DNA of 29,329 nucleotides from an uncultured Clostridia bacterium (GTDB taxonomy: Bacteria > Bacillota > Clostridia > Christensenellales > Borkfalkiaceae). Positions 1 to 9,053 of this stretch are shown here, piece by piece. Numbering within the stretch: position 1 is the first letter of the stretch; every line of letters starts with the position of its first letter. The stretch lies in contig CAJGDO010000017.1 of NCBI GenBank assembly GCA_904502225.1, forward strand, positions 1 through 29,329, in the 5' to 3' direction. The notes beneath the pieces are model-generated. The model had not been told where the DNA came from, did no database searches, and saw only the letters and a list, made by a program, of their open reading frames with translations. The position numbers and the translations under genes were made by a program.

Positions 1-43
1 TGAAAGTTTTTTCCTTGGTAAAGAAATAATTTAATAGCAAATT

Positions 44-80
44 AAACCTATTTAAAAAGCATTTTTAAGTAGGTTTTTTT
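44..80 (+). terminator. Intrinsic terminator of a gene upstream of the window
   Basis: A 15-bp inverted repeat (44-58 with 62-76, one G-T pair, loop GCA) runs directly into a T tract. It would end transcription of a plus-strand gene whose coding part lies left of position 1. The rest of 1-130 is A+T-rich and I see no gene in it. Confidence 0.75.
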
Positions 81-131
81 ATTTTAACGCTAAAAAAGTA
101 TATTTTATGCAATTAAAACAAATATATATAA

Positions 132-160
132 TTGACAAAAATTTACTAAAATGATAAACT
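132..160 (+). promoter_or_regulatory. Promoter of the LRR lipoprotein gene
   Basis: TTGACA at 132-137, a 17-base spacer and TAAACT at 155-160, preceded by an extended TGn (152-154). The downstream gene has a strong AAGGAG at 190-195, so the transcript has a leader of roughly 35 bases. Confidence 0.7.
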
Positions 161-200
161 AATATAGAATATAGGTTAATGGGCTTATTAAGGAGATTTT

Positions 201-1238
201 ATGAAAAGGCTTTTAAATATATTTTTAACAGTCGTTTTAGTGGCGGTTTGTGCTTTTGGCTTAACGGCGTGCAAAACCCCAGATGAAACCGGCGATAAAA
301 AAGAAGGCGTGTTGATTAAAAAAGAAAAGGGCATTTACGTTGTTTATGATTACGTTGATGACGGAAAATTGACTGACGGCGTGCTTGACTTGGGCAAAGT
401 TTTAGAGCAAAAGGGAATCACCACCCAAGTTAAAATTAAAAGCGGTGCTTTTGATGGTGCTGATAACATCAACAAACTTATCGTTCCAGACACTGTTGTT
501 GAAATTCAAGAAGGTGCATTTAGGAAAATGTCTAACCTTTACGAATTGCACGTTCCATTTATTGGCTTAAACGCAAAAGCCGATGCACAGTATGAACAAA
601 CCGATGCAACGGAAGGTAAAGCAGTCGATAATGAAACGACCATAGCACACTTCTTTGGGACTGAAGTTTATGACGGCGGTGCAACATTGACAAACTATTT
701 TGGAACTTTCTACGTGCCATTTACCTTGTCAAAGGTTGTGGTTAATGCAACTGCTAACGTTGATTATTCAGTTATCAATACGGGTGATAACGGTCAAGTT
801 AAAGTTGTTAAAGAAGGTTATGCAATCCCAAGCCGTGCTTTTGAAGGTGCAACAACCATTCAAACGGTTGAATTAGTAGATAACGGAAACATAAAAGAAA
901 TTGGCGAATATGCTTTTTATGGCTGTTCGGCATTAACTAAAATTACTATTCCAACGACTGTAAACAAGATTTACAACAATGCGTTTGTTGACTGCAAAAA
1001 CTTAAAAGAAGTTAGTGTTTTAGGCTCTGGCGTTGTTTTGGGCGAAAACGTGTTTGTTGGTTGCGGTAAGATGGATAAACTTAACAGCCAAACCCAATTA
1101 ACACTTGATTTGGGTGCGTTCAGTGCAATTGGTTATAAGGCATTTGACTTTGGCAGAGATAAGGTTGAATTTAATGTTTTGAATAAAGGCACGTTTAATC
1201 TTAACGACATTTTAGGTCAAACAAAAGTTAAAAACTAA
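201..1238 (+). CDS. BspA-type leucine-rich-repeat surface lipoprotein
   Basis: 345 aa. The N-terminus is a lipoprotein signal: two basic residues, a hydrophobic stretch and the lipobox LTAC with the lipidated Cys at residue 24. The mature protein therefore sits on the outer face of the cell membrane. The body contains LRR_5/BspA-like units, each with an aromatic-anchored AF.G or AF.GC core followed by L..I.IP. Clear copies lie near residues 80-115 and from about 210 to 290 (IPSRAFEGA, IGEYAFYGC, IYNNAFVDC, LGENVFVGC). The family usually serves in adhesion or binding of host or polymer ligands, but no ligand can be read from the sequence. The start is fixed by AAGGAG five bases before the ATG. 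It is a single-gene unit with its own promoter and terminator, converging with another lipoprotein gene. Confidence 0.85.
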   Translation: MKRLLNIFLTVVLVAVCAFGLTACKTPDETGDKKEGVLIKKEKGIYVVYDYVDDGKLTDGVLDLGKVLEQKGITTQVKIKSGAFDGADNINKLIVPDTVVEIQEGAFRKMSNLYELHVPFIGLNAKADAQYEQTDATEGKAVDNETTIAHFFGTEVYDGGATLTNYFGTFYVPFTLSKVVVNATANVDYSVINTGDNGQVKVVKEGYAIPSRAFEGATTIQTVELVDNGNIKEIGEYAFYGCSALTKITIPTTVNKIYNNAFVDCKNLKEVSVLGSGVVLGENVFVGCGKMDKLNSQTQLTLDLGAFSAIGYKAFDFGRDKVEFNVLNKGTFNLNDILGQTKVKN

Positions 1239-1254
1239 ACTTAAATAAAAACAA

Positions 1255-1289
1255 AAACGCTATAAGGAAAATTCCTTATAGCGTTTCTT
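1255..1289. terminator. Bidirectional terminator between two convergent lipoprotein genes
   Basis: A perfect 32-base inverted repeat (1255-1269 with 1272-1286). It is followed by T-rich sequence on the plus strand and, read on the minus strand, by GCGTTTTTGTTTTT, so it can stop both convergent genes. Confidence 0.85.
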
Positions 1290-1312
1290 TTTTGATAAAT
1301 TATTTTGCAAAA

Positions 1313-2404
1313 TTATTTGGTTGTTATATTGATTTCTTTTAACTTGTAAACTAATGCACCAACAGTATTAAACGATTGATTTTCCATTATTGGTTCAGCA
1401 TATTCAACAGGAATAGCATAGTTTTCGATATCGCCAACCTTGGCATTTTGCAAGGTCAAATATTTTGTTAAACCAACTTGTTCTGTCCCGTCCATAGCGA
1501 GGAACAAATTATTGACAGGCATATTGACGTTTTCTAACGTTTGAAGGTTGTTGTTTAATTGAAATTTCAATTGGTCGAACACAACGCTTGATTGACTGTT
1601 ATTGGTTATAAGCATACTCTTTGCTTGGTTGTACATATAGGTGATGGTTGGTATGCTTTTTGATTTGCCTTTTTTAAGGTTTATGTTTCTTGCAATAAAA
1701 AGTAATTGTACGTTATCAATAGTTTTTCTTCTTTCATATTCGTAAGAATTGCCGTTTCCTGAAAGAGGTTTTAACTTGCTGATAAAATCATCTTGTTCAA
1801 TATCGACCAAATTAACGTTTTCATTTGCATCAGCCTTATAATATTTTTTAGTCAACGCAAACTTTTCATTTTTATAGGTTGAAGTATATTCATAAATATT
1901 TTGGTCGGTTGCAATTTGGCTTGAACTCATTGCGATATAGGTATTTTTAACCGTTGTCTTTGAATAAACCGGTGCAAACGCCCACTCTGCATCGTAGAAA
2001 TAAACTTCGCTTATAATCTTGTCGTTAAATCTTTGCTCGCTTTGCCCTTCGCCCACAACAACGTCGATTGAAAACACTGTCTTAATGTAGTTAAAGGTTG
2101 TGATATTGTCAAACTTAATGTGTTGGGTTATCCCGCTTGGTAAAGACCTTCCCGTGCTGTCATATTCAATGACAAGTTGTCCGTTTTCATACTTTGGCAC
2201 TAAATCTTTATTAATGCTTTGTGCACAAACAATCCCTTTATAAGTGTCAGTATATTCAACGCTATACACAAGCCTTTCGGTTTTAATGTTGGTTGTTGCA
2301 CCATTTTCAAATTCAAGGTAAGAACTTGCCTCGCAACTGCAACCCGAAAGAGCAAAGGTAAACGCTAAAAACACGGACAAAATTAAAAATATAATTTTTC
2401 TCAT
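1313..2404 (-). CDS. Lipoprotein of unknown family
   Basis: 363 aa with the start I prefer. The signal peptide ends in the lipobox LSGC with the lipidated Cys at residue 22, so the protein is predicted to be membrane-anchored outside the cell. I recognise no domain. The mature part is rich in Asn, Thr, Ser and Tyr with alternating hydrophobic residues, suggesting a mostly beta-sheet extracellular protein, and it has no obvious internal repeats. An in-frame ATG lies four codons upstream at 2416. The ATG at 2404 is preferred because GGAG (2411-2414) lies six bases before it, while nothing suitable precedes the outer ATG. It has its own promoter, divergent from addB, and shares a terminator with the LRR lipoprotein. 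Confidence 0.75.
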   Translation of the reverse strand: MRKIIFLILSVFLAFTFALSGCSCEASSYLEFENGATTNIKTERLVYSVEYTDTYKGIVCAQSINKDLVPKYENGQLVIEYDSTGRSLPSGITQHIKFDNITTFNYIKTVFSIDVVVGEGQSEQRFNDKIISEVYFYDAEWAFAPVYSKTTVKNTYIAMSSSQIATDQNIYEYTSTYKNEKFALTKKYYKADANENVNLVDIEQDDFISKLKPLSGNGNSYEYERRKTIDNVQLLFIARNINLKKGKSKSIPTITYMYNQAKSMLITNNSQSSVVFDQLKFQLNNNLQTLENVNMPVNNLFLAMDGTEQVGLTKYLTLQNAKVGDIENYAIPVEYAEPIMENQSFNTVGALVYKLKEINITTK

Positions 2405-2432
2405 TGCTCGCTCCATATTTAATTTCTATAAT

Positions 2433-2461
2433 ATGATATCACAAATTAAAAAAAATGTAAA
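2433..2461 (-). promoter_or_regulatory. Promoter of the unknown lipoprotein gene (minus strand)
   Basis: Read on the minus strand: TTTACA (plus 2456-2461), a 17-base spacer and TATCAT (plus 2433-2438) preceded by TGA, an extended -10. It is divergent from the addB promoter about 60 bases away. Confidence 0.6.
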
Positions 2462-2498
2462 ACATCTTTATAAAAAACATAAAAAAGTTGGTAAAATA

Positions 2499-2507
2499 TG
2501 ATACAAT
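2499..2507 (+). promoter_or_regulatory. Extended -10 promoter that would give a leaderless addB mRNA
   Basis: TGA-TACAAT at 2499-2507, with only six bases between the -10 hexamer and the addB ATG at 2514. Transcription normally begins about seven bases after the -10, which would place the first base of the mRNA on or next to the A of the start codon. No Shine-Dalgarno sequence precedes the ATG, which fits. The -35 region is poor, as is common for extended -10 promoters. Confidence 0.5.
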
Positions 2508-2513
2508 TAAGAT

Positions 2514-5500
2514 ATGGTAAACTTAATTACGACCGACTCTTATTTTAACGTTTTTGATTTGTTGACCAAAACGATAAAAGAAAGGGGAACGGGCATTGAA
2601 CAAAAGAATATTATTTTTTGTGAAGAAAAGGTTTCACTTTTAATCGAACGCCTTATTTGTTATGAGCAAGGTGGGACGTTTAATACCGAAGTTTATTCTT
2701 TCGGTAATTTTTTGCGTACCAAAAAACCGCTTGACAATCTTTTGACTATCGAAGGCTCGTCAATGGCGGTAAAAAAGATTTTATCAAGCGTAAACCTAAA
2801 CTGTTTTAAGGCAAGCAAAACCACAATCGCACCAACTTTATATAACCTTATAATTCAGTTAAAGAGTGCAAAGGTAAGCCCACAAGACGTGCTAAACGCT
2901 ATTGACGGCACAAGCGGGGTTTTGAAAAATAAACTTATTGATATTTATGAAGTTTTTATCGCTTACGAAAAGTTTGTTAGCGATAACGGGTTTATCGACC
3001 AATCTTCATACTTGGATTTTTTAGATGAAGTTATCAAAAATGACGATAGGTTAAACGGTGCAAACGTTTATTTGGTTGGTTTTAACGGCTTTACCGCACA
3101 GATTAGGCAGGCGATAGAGTGCCTTTTGGATAGAACGAATAACTTGACGGCAATTTTGTGTCAAGGTGATAACCCATTGGTTTTTGTAAACGAAAGCCCA
3201 GCCTTTATCAAAAACTTGTGTAAAAACAAGGGCGTGCCACTTTTAGAAAAGCATATTGAAAGTGAATATCTAAACAGTGCGAAAGTTATTTTAGATAACC
3301 TTTTTAATCCGTTTAGCCAAAAGAAAGAAAAGCAAACTGACGGCAAGGTTTTTGTTTTGCCAGCACATAACCCTGTGGTTGAGATGGAAAGGGTTGCACA
3401 AGTTATTAAGCAAAAGGTTATAAGTGGCGAGTGCAGGTATAAAGATATGACTGTGGCTATCCCAGATAGCAGTTATAATTTTTATATTGAAAACGCCTTT
3501 AAAAACCTTGAAATTCCATACTTTATCGACCAAAGAAAGAAAGTTCATCACCACCCACTTGTGCTACTTGTGTTATCGTTTATCGAAGTTTTAAGGAAAA
3601 ACTTTGATAGAAAGGCCGTGCTTTCTTTTGTTAAAAACCCTTATTTTAGTTTGGACACCGAGTTAAACGACCAATTTGAAAACTACGTTATAAAATATAA
3701 TATTAATTACAATAAGATTAAAAAACCGTTTACTTTAAGAGAAAATGGCGAGGATATAGAAGCCCTTAACGAGTTAAGACAAAAAATAGTGGACTTGTTC
3801 AGTGAGTTTGACATTTTAAAACTTTTTGAAAAACTTAACGTTAAGGAAAAGACCGAAAGTTTTACAAAAACCTTGTTTGAGCAAAACGAAAAAGAAGAAA
3901 GTGCCATCAATGCCCAAATGTATGATGCCATTATCAAACTTTTAAGTCAAATGAAACTTTTGCTTTCGGATGCAAACTTATCGCTAAACGAATTCAAAAG
4001 TGTTTTTGTCAGTGGTATAAGTTCGCTTGAACTTTCTATTATTCCGCAGTATAACGACGCTGTTTTTATTGGCGATTATAAGGAAACGGCTTTGGCAAAA
4101 GCAAAGCATTTGTTTGCGTTGGGGCTTACAAGCAACGTGCCAAACGTTCAAAAGGACGTGTCTTTACTCAATGATGATGATATTAAGGCCCTTGAAAACA
4201 TTGAAGTATTGGTAGAGCCAAAAATTAACGTTGTAAACCACAGAAACAGGGAAAACTTTGCCCTTGCAATAACCGCCTTTTCAAATTCGCTTTATTTAAG
4301 TTATCCTATTTGTGCTATTGACGGGACTAAAAACGTTAAGAGCGAAATTTTTGATACCATAAGTGACCTTGTGGAAATTAAACCTTTCCCACAAGAAAAC
4401 GGATATTTGACCAAAAAGCAAGGCTTAAAATCTTTTGCAAAAGATTGTGGCGAGTTTATGGACGGAAAGACCATTGAATTTACCAACGCTTGCTCATATT
4501 ACACAGCCGTTGATGACCAAAAGACCAAGCATTTAACAAACCTTGCTAACAGCCAAATTCAAAAAGAGTTAGCCACATCAAAAGAAGTGCTTTTAGACAA
4601 GGTTATTTCGCCAACCACTATTGAAGACTATTATAAATGTCCATATATGTGCTTTATGTCGCACGCATTAAGGCTAAAAAGCCGAAAGCAAGGCGAGGTG
4701 GACGTTTTGTCAGTGGGCAACTTAATGCACGAAATTTTCTCGCTTTTTACCTTAAACATTGACAAAGTGAGTGACGAGCAAAGTTCAAACTCGCTTTTTG
4801 ACAGTTTGGCAAGTTCGGTGCTTCAGCGTGATGAATACCAAAGATTTGTGCTTGACGAAGGCTCGAAAATGACGGTTGATAGAGTTTTGGTAGAGTGCAA
4901 AAAGTATTGCTATAAGACTTATTTGTCGCTAAAAAATTCCGACTTTACTGTTAAGAAAAGCGAAGTTAGTTTTGGTGAAAACTGTTATTACCCAGCAATC
5001 GATTTGCTTGACGGGCAAGTTAAAATTAAGGGCAAAATTGACAGAGTTGATGAAAGTAAAGACTATTTTAGGGTTATCGACTATAAAACGGGTGGCACTG
5101 ATTCGAGCGAAAAGTCACTTTTTGCAGGCGTTAAATTGCAATTATATTTATACAGTGCATCGGTTGCGAAAAAACACGGTGGGGCAAAAAGTCCTGCGGG
5201 GCTTTATTACTTGCCTGTTTCAGATAAATATTTAAAGCCAGATGAAAAGGTTGGGGCGTTGGCAGACGGGCAAACGCTTAAAGATGAAAACGCACTTGCA
5301 TCGCAAGACAAAAACTTTTTTGCAAACGGAAAAAGCGATTTTATGCCAATTAGTTTAGACGATAAAGGTGGCGTTAAAAACGCATTAGAACAACAAGAGT
5401 TAAACGAATATATAAATTACGCATTAAGCATAAGCGAACTTGCAGTCGAGCAGTTAAAGGACGGCGTTATCATTGCATCGCCTTACGAAAAAACTTGCGA

Positions 5501-5606
5501 GTATTGTGAGTATAAGGGCATTTGCAACCAAGAAAAAACGGTTAAAAGAACGCTTAATTCGGTTAAAAAAGAAACAATTATCAATGCTCCAAAGGGGAAG
5601 AACTGA
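2514..5606 (+). CDS. addB: AddB, helicase-nuclease subunit B for recombinational repair
   Basis: 1030 aa, somewhat shorter than Bacillus subtilis AddB (about 1166). AddB pairs with AddA to resect double-strand breaks and respond to Chi sites. The C-terminal RecB-family nuclease is recognisable: a His near the block after C709, GKIDRVDE, D856-Y-K858 in RVIDYKTGG, and a Gln in the LQLYLYS block. The four Fe-S cysteines are all present: C709, then C995-x2-C998-x5-C1004. The N-terminal P-loop found in Bacillus AddB (GRSGSGKT) is missing. The equivalent place reads ITTDSYFNVF, so this subunit probably does not bind ATP there. The start has no ribosome site and appears leaderless. The stop codon overlaps the addA start (TGATG), so the two are cotranscribed. 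Confidence 0.93.
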   Translation: MVNLITTDSYFNVFDLLTKTIKERGTGIEQKNIIFCEEKVSLLIERLICYEQGGTFNTEVYSFGNFLRTKKPLDNLLTIEGSSMAVKKILSSVNLNCFKASKTTIAPTLYNLIIQLKSAKVSPQDVLNAIDGTSGVLKNKLIDIYEVFIAYEKFVSDNGFIDQSSYLDFLDEVIKNDDRLNGANVYLVGFNGFTAQIRQAIECLLDRTNNLTAILCQGDNPLVFVNESPAFIKNLCKNKGVPLLEKHIESEYLNSAKVILDNLFNPFSQKKEKQTDGKVFVLPAHNPVVEMERVAQVIKQKVISGECRYKDMTVAIPDSSYNFYIENAFKNLEIPYFIDQRKKVHHHPLVLLVLSFIEVLRKNFDRKAVLSFVKNPYFSLDTELNDQFENYVIKYNINYNKIKKPFTLRENGEDIEALNELRQKIVDLFSEFDILKLFEKLNVKEKTESFTKTLFEQNEKEESAINAQMYDAIIKLLSQMKLLLSDANLSLNEFKSVFVSGISSLELSIIPQYNDAVFIGDYKETALAKAKHLFALGLTSNVPNVQKDVSLLNDDDIKALENIEVLVEPKINVVNHRNRENFALAITAFSNSLYLSYPICAIDGTKNVKSEIFDTISDLVEIKPFPQENGYLTKKQGLKSFAKDCGEFMDGKTIEFTNACSYYTAVDDQKTKHLTNLANSQIQKELATSKEVLLDKVISPTTIEDYYKCPYMCFMSHALRLKSRKQGEVDVLSVGNLMHEIFSLFTLNIDKVSDEQSSNSLFDSLASSVLQRDEYQRFVLDEGSKMTVDRVLVECKKYCYKTYLSLKNSDFTVKKSEVSFGENCYYPAIDLLDGQVKIKGKIDRVDESKDYFRVIDYKTGGTDSSEKSLFAGVKLQLYLYSASVAKKHGGAKSPAGLYYLPVSDKYLKPDEKVGALADGQTLKDENALASQDKNFFANGKSDFMPISLDDKGGVKNALEQQELNEYINYALSISELAVEQLKDGVIIASPYEKTCEYCEYKGICNQEKTVKRTLNSVKKETIINAPKGKN

Positions 5607-8600
5607 TGGCAGAGTTTACAAGAGAGCAAAAACTTGCAGTTGAACATAAAACTGGCAATATTTTGATTTCGGCTTCGGCGGGAAGTGGCAAAACGCACAC
5701 TATGATAAGCAGGTTAGTGCGATTGGTCAAAGAAGAAAACGTAAACGTTAATCAAATTTTGGCAGTGACTTTCACTGAAAAGTCTGCAATCGATATGAAA
5801 GAAAAACTTAAAAAAGCCTTGTCGAGTTGCAAGGGCGATAAAGAGCGAATTTATCAACAAATAGCCCTTATCCCAACTTGTGATATTTCCACCTTGCACG
5901 CTTTTTGTGCAAGGCTTATCCGCTCGTTCTTTTTTGAAGTGGGGTTATCCCCAGACTTTGCCGTTGCAGATGAAAGCGTTAAAAATAAAATGCAGTTCGA
6001 GTGTATTGATAAGACTTTTAAAGAATTTTACCAAAAGAAAGAGCCTTGGTTTTATTCGCTTATCGATAGGCACGCCGTTGCAAGAAAGGACGGTGCGTTA
6101 AAACAATTGGTTTTATCTGCACACGAGTTTTGCATTTCAGAGCAAGAGCCTTTTGCACTTTTGGATAAATACCAAACCGAATATACAAAAGAGAACTTTT
6201 TAGGTCTTTTATCACAATATAAAGCCGATTTAGTTAGAGAAATTGATAAACTTTATAATAAACTTAAAATTGCTAACCTTACCCTTGAAAAAATGGGCTT
6301 AACAAAGGGTGCAGATTTTTCAAGATTGGTTATCTTTGATATGGAAACGGTGCTTTCTGCGGATAGTGTTTACGTTGTTAAGTCAAACTTTGCTAATTTT
6401 GGTGTTAGGTTTAATTTTGATAGAAACTTGACCGAAGAGCAAGAAGAGTTAAAACAAACGGTTAAATATTGCAGGGATAAATTCAAAAAGATTATAGAGC
6501 GTTTTAGCAAAAACTTGTGCGATAACGCCCAAGAAGAGTTCAAGCAGTTTGAATTGGTTAAAGAGCATACTAAAAACTTTGCAAAGTTGGTTAAAAGGTT
6601 TGATGAAATTTATTCATTGGAAAAAAGGGAAGAAAACCTTTTGGACTTTAACGATTTAGAGCATTTTGCACTTAAAATTTTGCAAAACGAAAGCATTGTA
6701 AGTAGCCTAAAAGAAAAATACAAATACATTTTTGTTGACGAATACCAAGACATAAACGGCGTTCAAGAAAGCATACTAACTTCGCTTTCAAACGACAATG
6801 TGTTTATGGTGGGCGACGTTAAGCAAAGCATATATGGTTTTAGGGGGTGCAAGCCAGACTTTTTTGCTGATAAATTTGTTAAAATGCAAGAGTGTGGGCA
6901 AGCCGTTTTAACCTTAAACCACAATTTCCGTTCAGCCAAGAGCGTTATTGATATGGTAAACCAAATTTTTAACTATTCAATGACACAATCTTATTTTGGA
7001 AGTGATTATAAAAAAGATGCACAGTTGGTTGGTGGGGGTGTTTATCCAGACAACCAAGTGGGAAGGGCTGTTTTACACACCTTGGCTAAAGAAGAGAGAA
7101 AAAAGAGCCAAGACGAAAATCCAAGGGTTTATAACGTTTTACAAGAAATAGAAAAAGAAATTCAAATTAAGGATAACCACATATCGTCGTTAATAACCGA
7201 TATTATTAACCAAGAATTGACCAAGACCTATTACGACGTTAAGGACGGCTGTGAAAAGCCTGTCACGTACGGCGACATAGCAATTTTAACAAGAAACAAA
7301 AGAACGGGCTACGTTGAAGAATTGGTTAAGGGCTTATCTTTAAGGGATATACCAGTCGTTTCAGAAGTCAGCGAAAACATTTGCAATTTCCCTGAAATTT
7401 TGATGATGATAAACGCCTTAAAACTTGTGGATTGTTTTAACCAAAACATACCGCTTGCAAGCACTTTGCTTGGCCCGATTGGTGGCTTTTCTAACGAAGA
7501 TTTGTCTAAAATTGCTTGTGCGTTTTCGGACACCGAACTTGCCCGCCAAAATAAAAGGTGGGAGTTTATCGATGCGTATAATTATTATGCACTTAATTTT
7601 GACGACCAACTTGCGAAAAGAATTAAAGAGTTTAACGACTTTATTAAGCAGTTAAGTTTTACCGCACACTTCGTTGGGGCACAAGGCGTGCTTGATAGGC
7701 TTATTACCCAAAAAGATATTGAAAGTTATTTATATGCTGGGGTAAACGGCAGAAAGAAAGTTTCAAGGTTAAGGCGTTTGGTCGGCTCAACCGTTGATGG
7801 CGACAAAAAACTTACTGTCAAAGAGTTTTTAGATAGAATTGAAAGTAGCCCCGATGCGTTTACCTTTACCGACAACCAAAATGAAGATGCCGTTAAGGTT
7901 ATGACAATTCACGCATCAAAGGGTTTGGAATTCCCTGTTGTTATCGTGTGCGGGTTAGAGCGTGATATGCGTGGCGAAGATGAGTATGGCGAGTTTTTGT
8001 CAAGCAGAAAGCACGGCTTTGCTTTTAAGTGTTATGACGACCAAAACCGAATTAAAAGAGAAACGCTACTTCGTGCCGTTATAAAAGAAGAATTAAAAAG
8101 AGAAAGAACCAAAGAAGAATTAAGGTTGTTTTACGTTGCATCTACAAGGGCGACATTTTCATTGCATTTAACTTATGAAGGCGAAATGAAAGATAGACCG
8201 CCGATTTTTGACGGAGCAGAAAGGTTTATTGATTACGTGCCAAACACCATTGGTGCTATCCCACACGAGATAGATGACCTTGCGTTCGTTGAGCAAAAAG
8301 GCTGTTCTAGAAAGGTTATTATTGGGCAAAGTCAGCAAGAGTTGGTGGAAAAATTCAAAAAAGATTTTGAGTTTAGTTATCCGTTCTTAAAAGATACTGA
8401 ACTTCCGCTTAAAATGGGCGTGACAACGGTAAGTCATAACGACCAAAATGAAGTGGTGCATTTGTTGTTTGACGAGCCAACCCCTGATGCTGAAAAAGGT
8501 ATTATCGCCCACAAAATTATGGAACATTTTGACTTTAACGGCAATCAAGATTTGTTTGTTCAAGTTGATAAAATGGTCAAAAATGGCGTTTTAACCAACG

Positions 8601-8968
8601 AACAAGTGCAAAAAGTTAATCTTGAAAGGATAAACAATGCCGTTATAAGCGGTGCGTTTGACGGGGTTAAAAATACCAAGTTGTTTAGGGAAAAAGTCTT
8701 TTTAACCACCATTGAAGCCGATAAAGTTTTGGATACCGACAGTAAAGAGCCGTTGGTTTTGCAAGGGGTTATCGACTTGTTGTCCATAGATAAGGACGGG
8801 GCGAGCATTATTGACTATAAATATTCGTCGCTAGAAAAAGAAAGCCTTAAAAGGCAGTATAAAAAGCAGTTAGAGTTATATGCGTTTGCCGTCAACAAAG
8901 TGCTTGGGCTTAAAATCAAGAAAATGGTGCTTGTAAACTTGTTCACGGGCGAAACGGCACAAGTTTAA
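5606..8968 (+). CDS. addA: AddA, ATP-dependent helicase/nuclease subunit A
   Basis: 1120 aa, slightly shorter than Bacillus AddA (about 1230). It is the UvrD/Rep-type 3'-5' helicase motor of the AddAB complex, with a C-terminal nuclease domain. Seen directly: the Q-motif TREQKLAV, Walker A SASAGSGKT (K29), Walker B as DEYQD (378-382), motif III GDVKQSIYGFRG, and later motifs TIHASKGLEFPVV and LFYVASTRA. The nuclease core is D1070-Y-K1072 followed by KQLELYAFAV. All helicase and nuclease signatures look intact. The ATG overlaps the addB stop by one base and is preceded by AAAGGGGA inside addB. About 85 bases separate it from the next gene. Confidence 0.96.
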   Translation: MAEFTREQKLAVEHKTGNILISASAGSGKTHTMISRLVRLVKEENVNVNQILAVTFTEKSAIDMKEKLKKALSSCKGDKERIYQQIALIPTCDISTLHAFCARLIRSFFFEVGLSPDFAVADESVKNKMQFECIDKTFKEFYQKKEPWFYSLIDRHAVARKDGALKQLVLSAHEFCISEQEPFALLDKYQTEYTKENFLGLLSQYKADLVREIDKLYNKLKIANLTLEKMGLTKGADFSRLVIFDMETVLSADSVYVVKSNFANFGVRFNFDRNLTEEQEELKQTVKYCRDKFKKIIERFSKNLCDNAQEEFKQFELVKEHTKNFAKLVKRFDEIYSLEKREENLLDFNDLEHFALKILQNESIVSSLKEKYKYIFVDEYQDINGVQESILTSLSNDNVFMVGDVKQSIYGFRGCKPDFFADKFVKMQECGQAVLTLNHNFRSAKSVIDMVNQIFNYSMTQSYFGSDYKKDAQLVGGGVYPDNQVGRAVLHTLAKEERKKSQDENPRVYNVLQEIEKEIQIKDNHISSLITDIINQELTKTYYDVKDGCEKPVTYGDIAILTRNKRTGYVEELVKGLSLRDIPVVSEVSENICNFPEILMMINALKLVDCFNQNIPLASTLLGPIGGFSNEDLSKIACAFSDTELARQNKRWEFIDAYNYYALNFDDQLAKRIKEFNDFIKQLSFTAHFVGAQGVLDRLITQKDIESYLYAGVNGRKKVSRLRRLVGSTVDGDKKLTVKEFLDRIESSPDAFTFTDNQNEDAVKVMTIHASKGLEFPVVIVCGLERDMRGEDEYGEFLSSRKHGFAFKCYDDQNRIKRETLLRAVIKEELKRERTKEELRLFYVASTRATFSLHLTYEGEMKDRPPIFDGAERFIDYVPNTIGAIPHEIDDLAFVEQKGCSRKVIIGQSQQELVEKFKKDFEFSYPFLKDTELPLKMGVTTVSHNDQNEVVHLLFDEPTPDAEKGIIAHKIMEHFDFNGNQDLFVQVDKMVKNGVLTNEQVQKVNLERINNAVISGAFDGVKNTKLFREKVFLTTIEADKVLDTDSKEPLVLQGVIDLLSIDKDGASIIDYKYSSLEKESLKRQYKKQLELYAFAVNKVLGLKIKKMVLVNLFTGETAQV

Positions 8969-9053
8969 CCTTAACTGACAAAAGTTATTATAAACATACA
9001 AAAAGTTCGGTTTTATTTTACCTAGACTATTTTATTATAGAATAGGGGTAAAT

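Noticed and set aside
2405..2416. Outer ATG for the minus-strand lipoprotein
   Set aside because: GGAG is correctly spaced for the inner ATG at 2404; the outer ATG has no ribosome site and would put an acidic residue before the signal peptide.
3161..3937. Minus-strand open frames inside addB
   Set aside because: They have no ribosome sites, no family features, and lie wholly opposite clearly coding addB sequence; the same holds for other antisense frames across the window.
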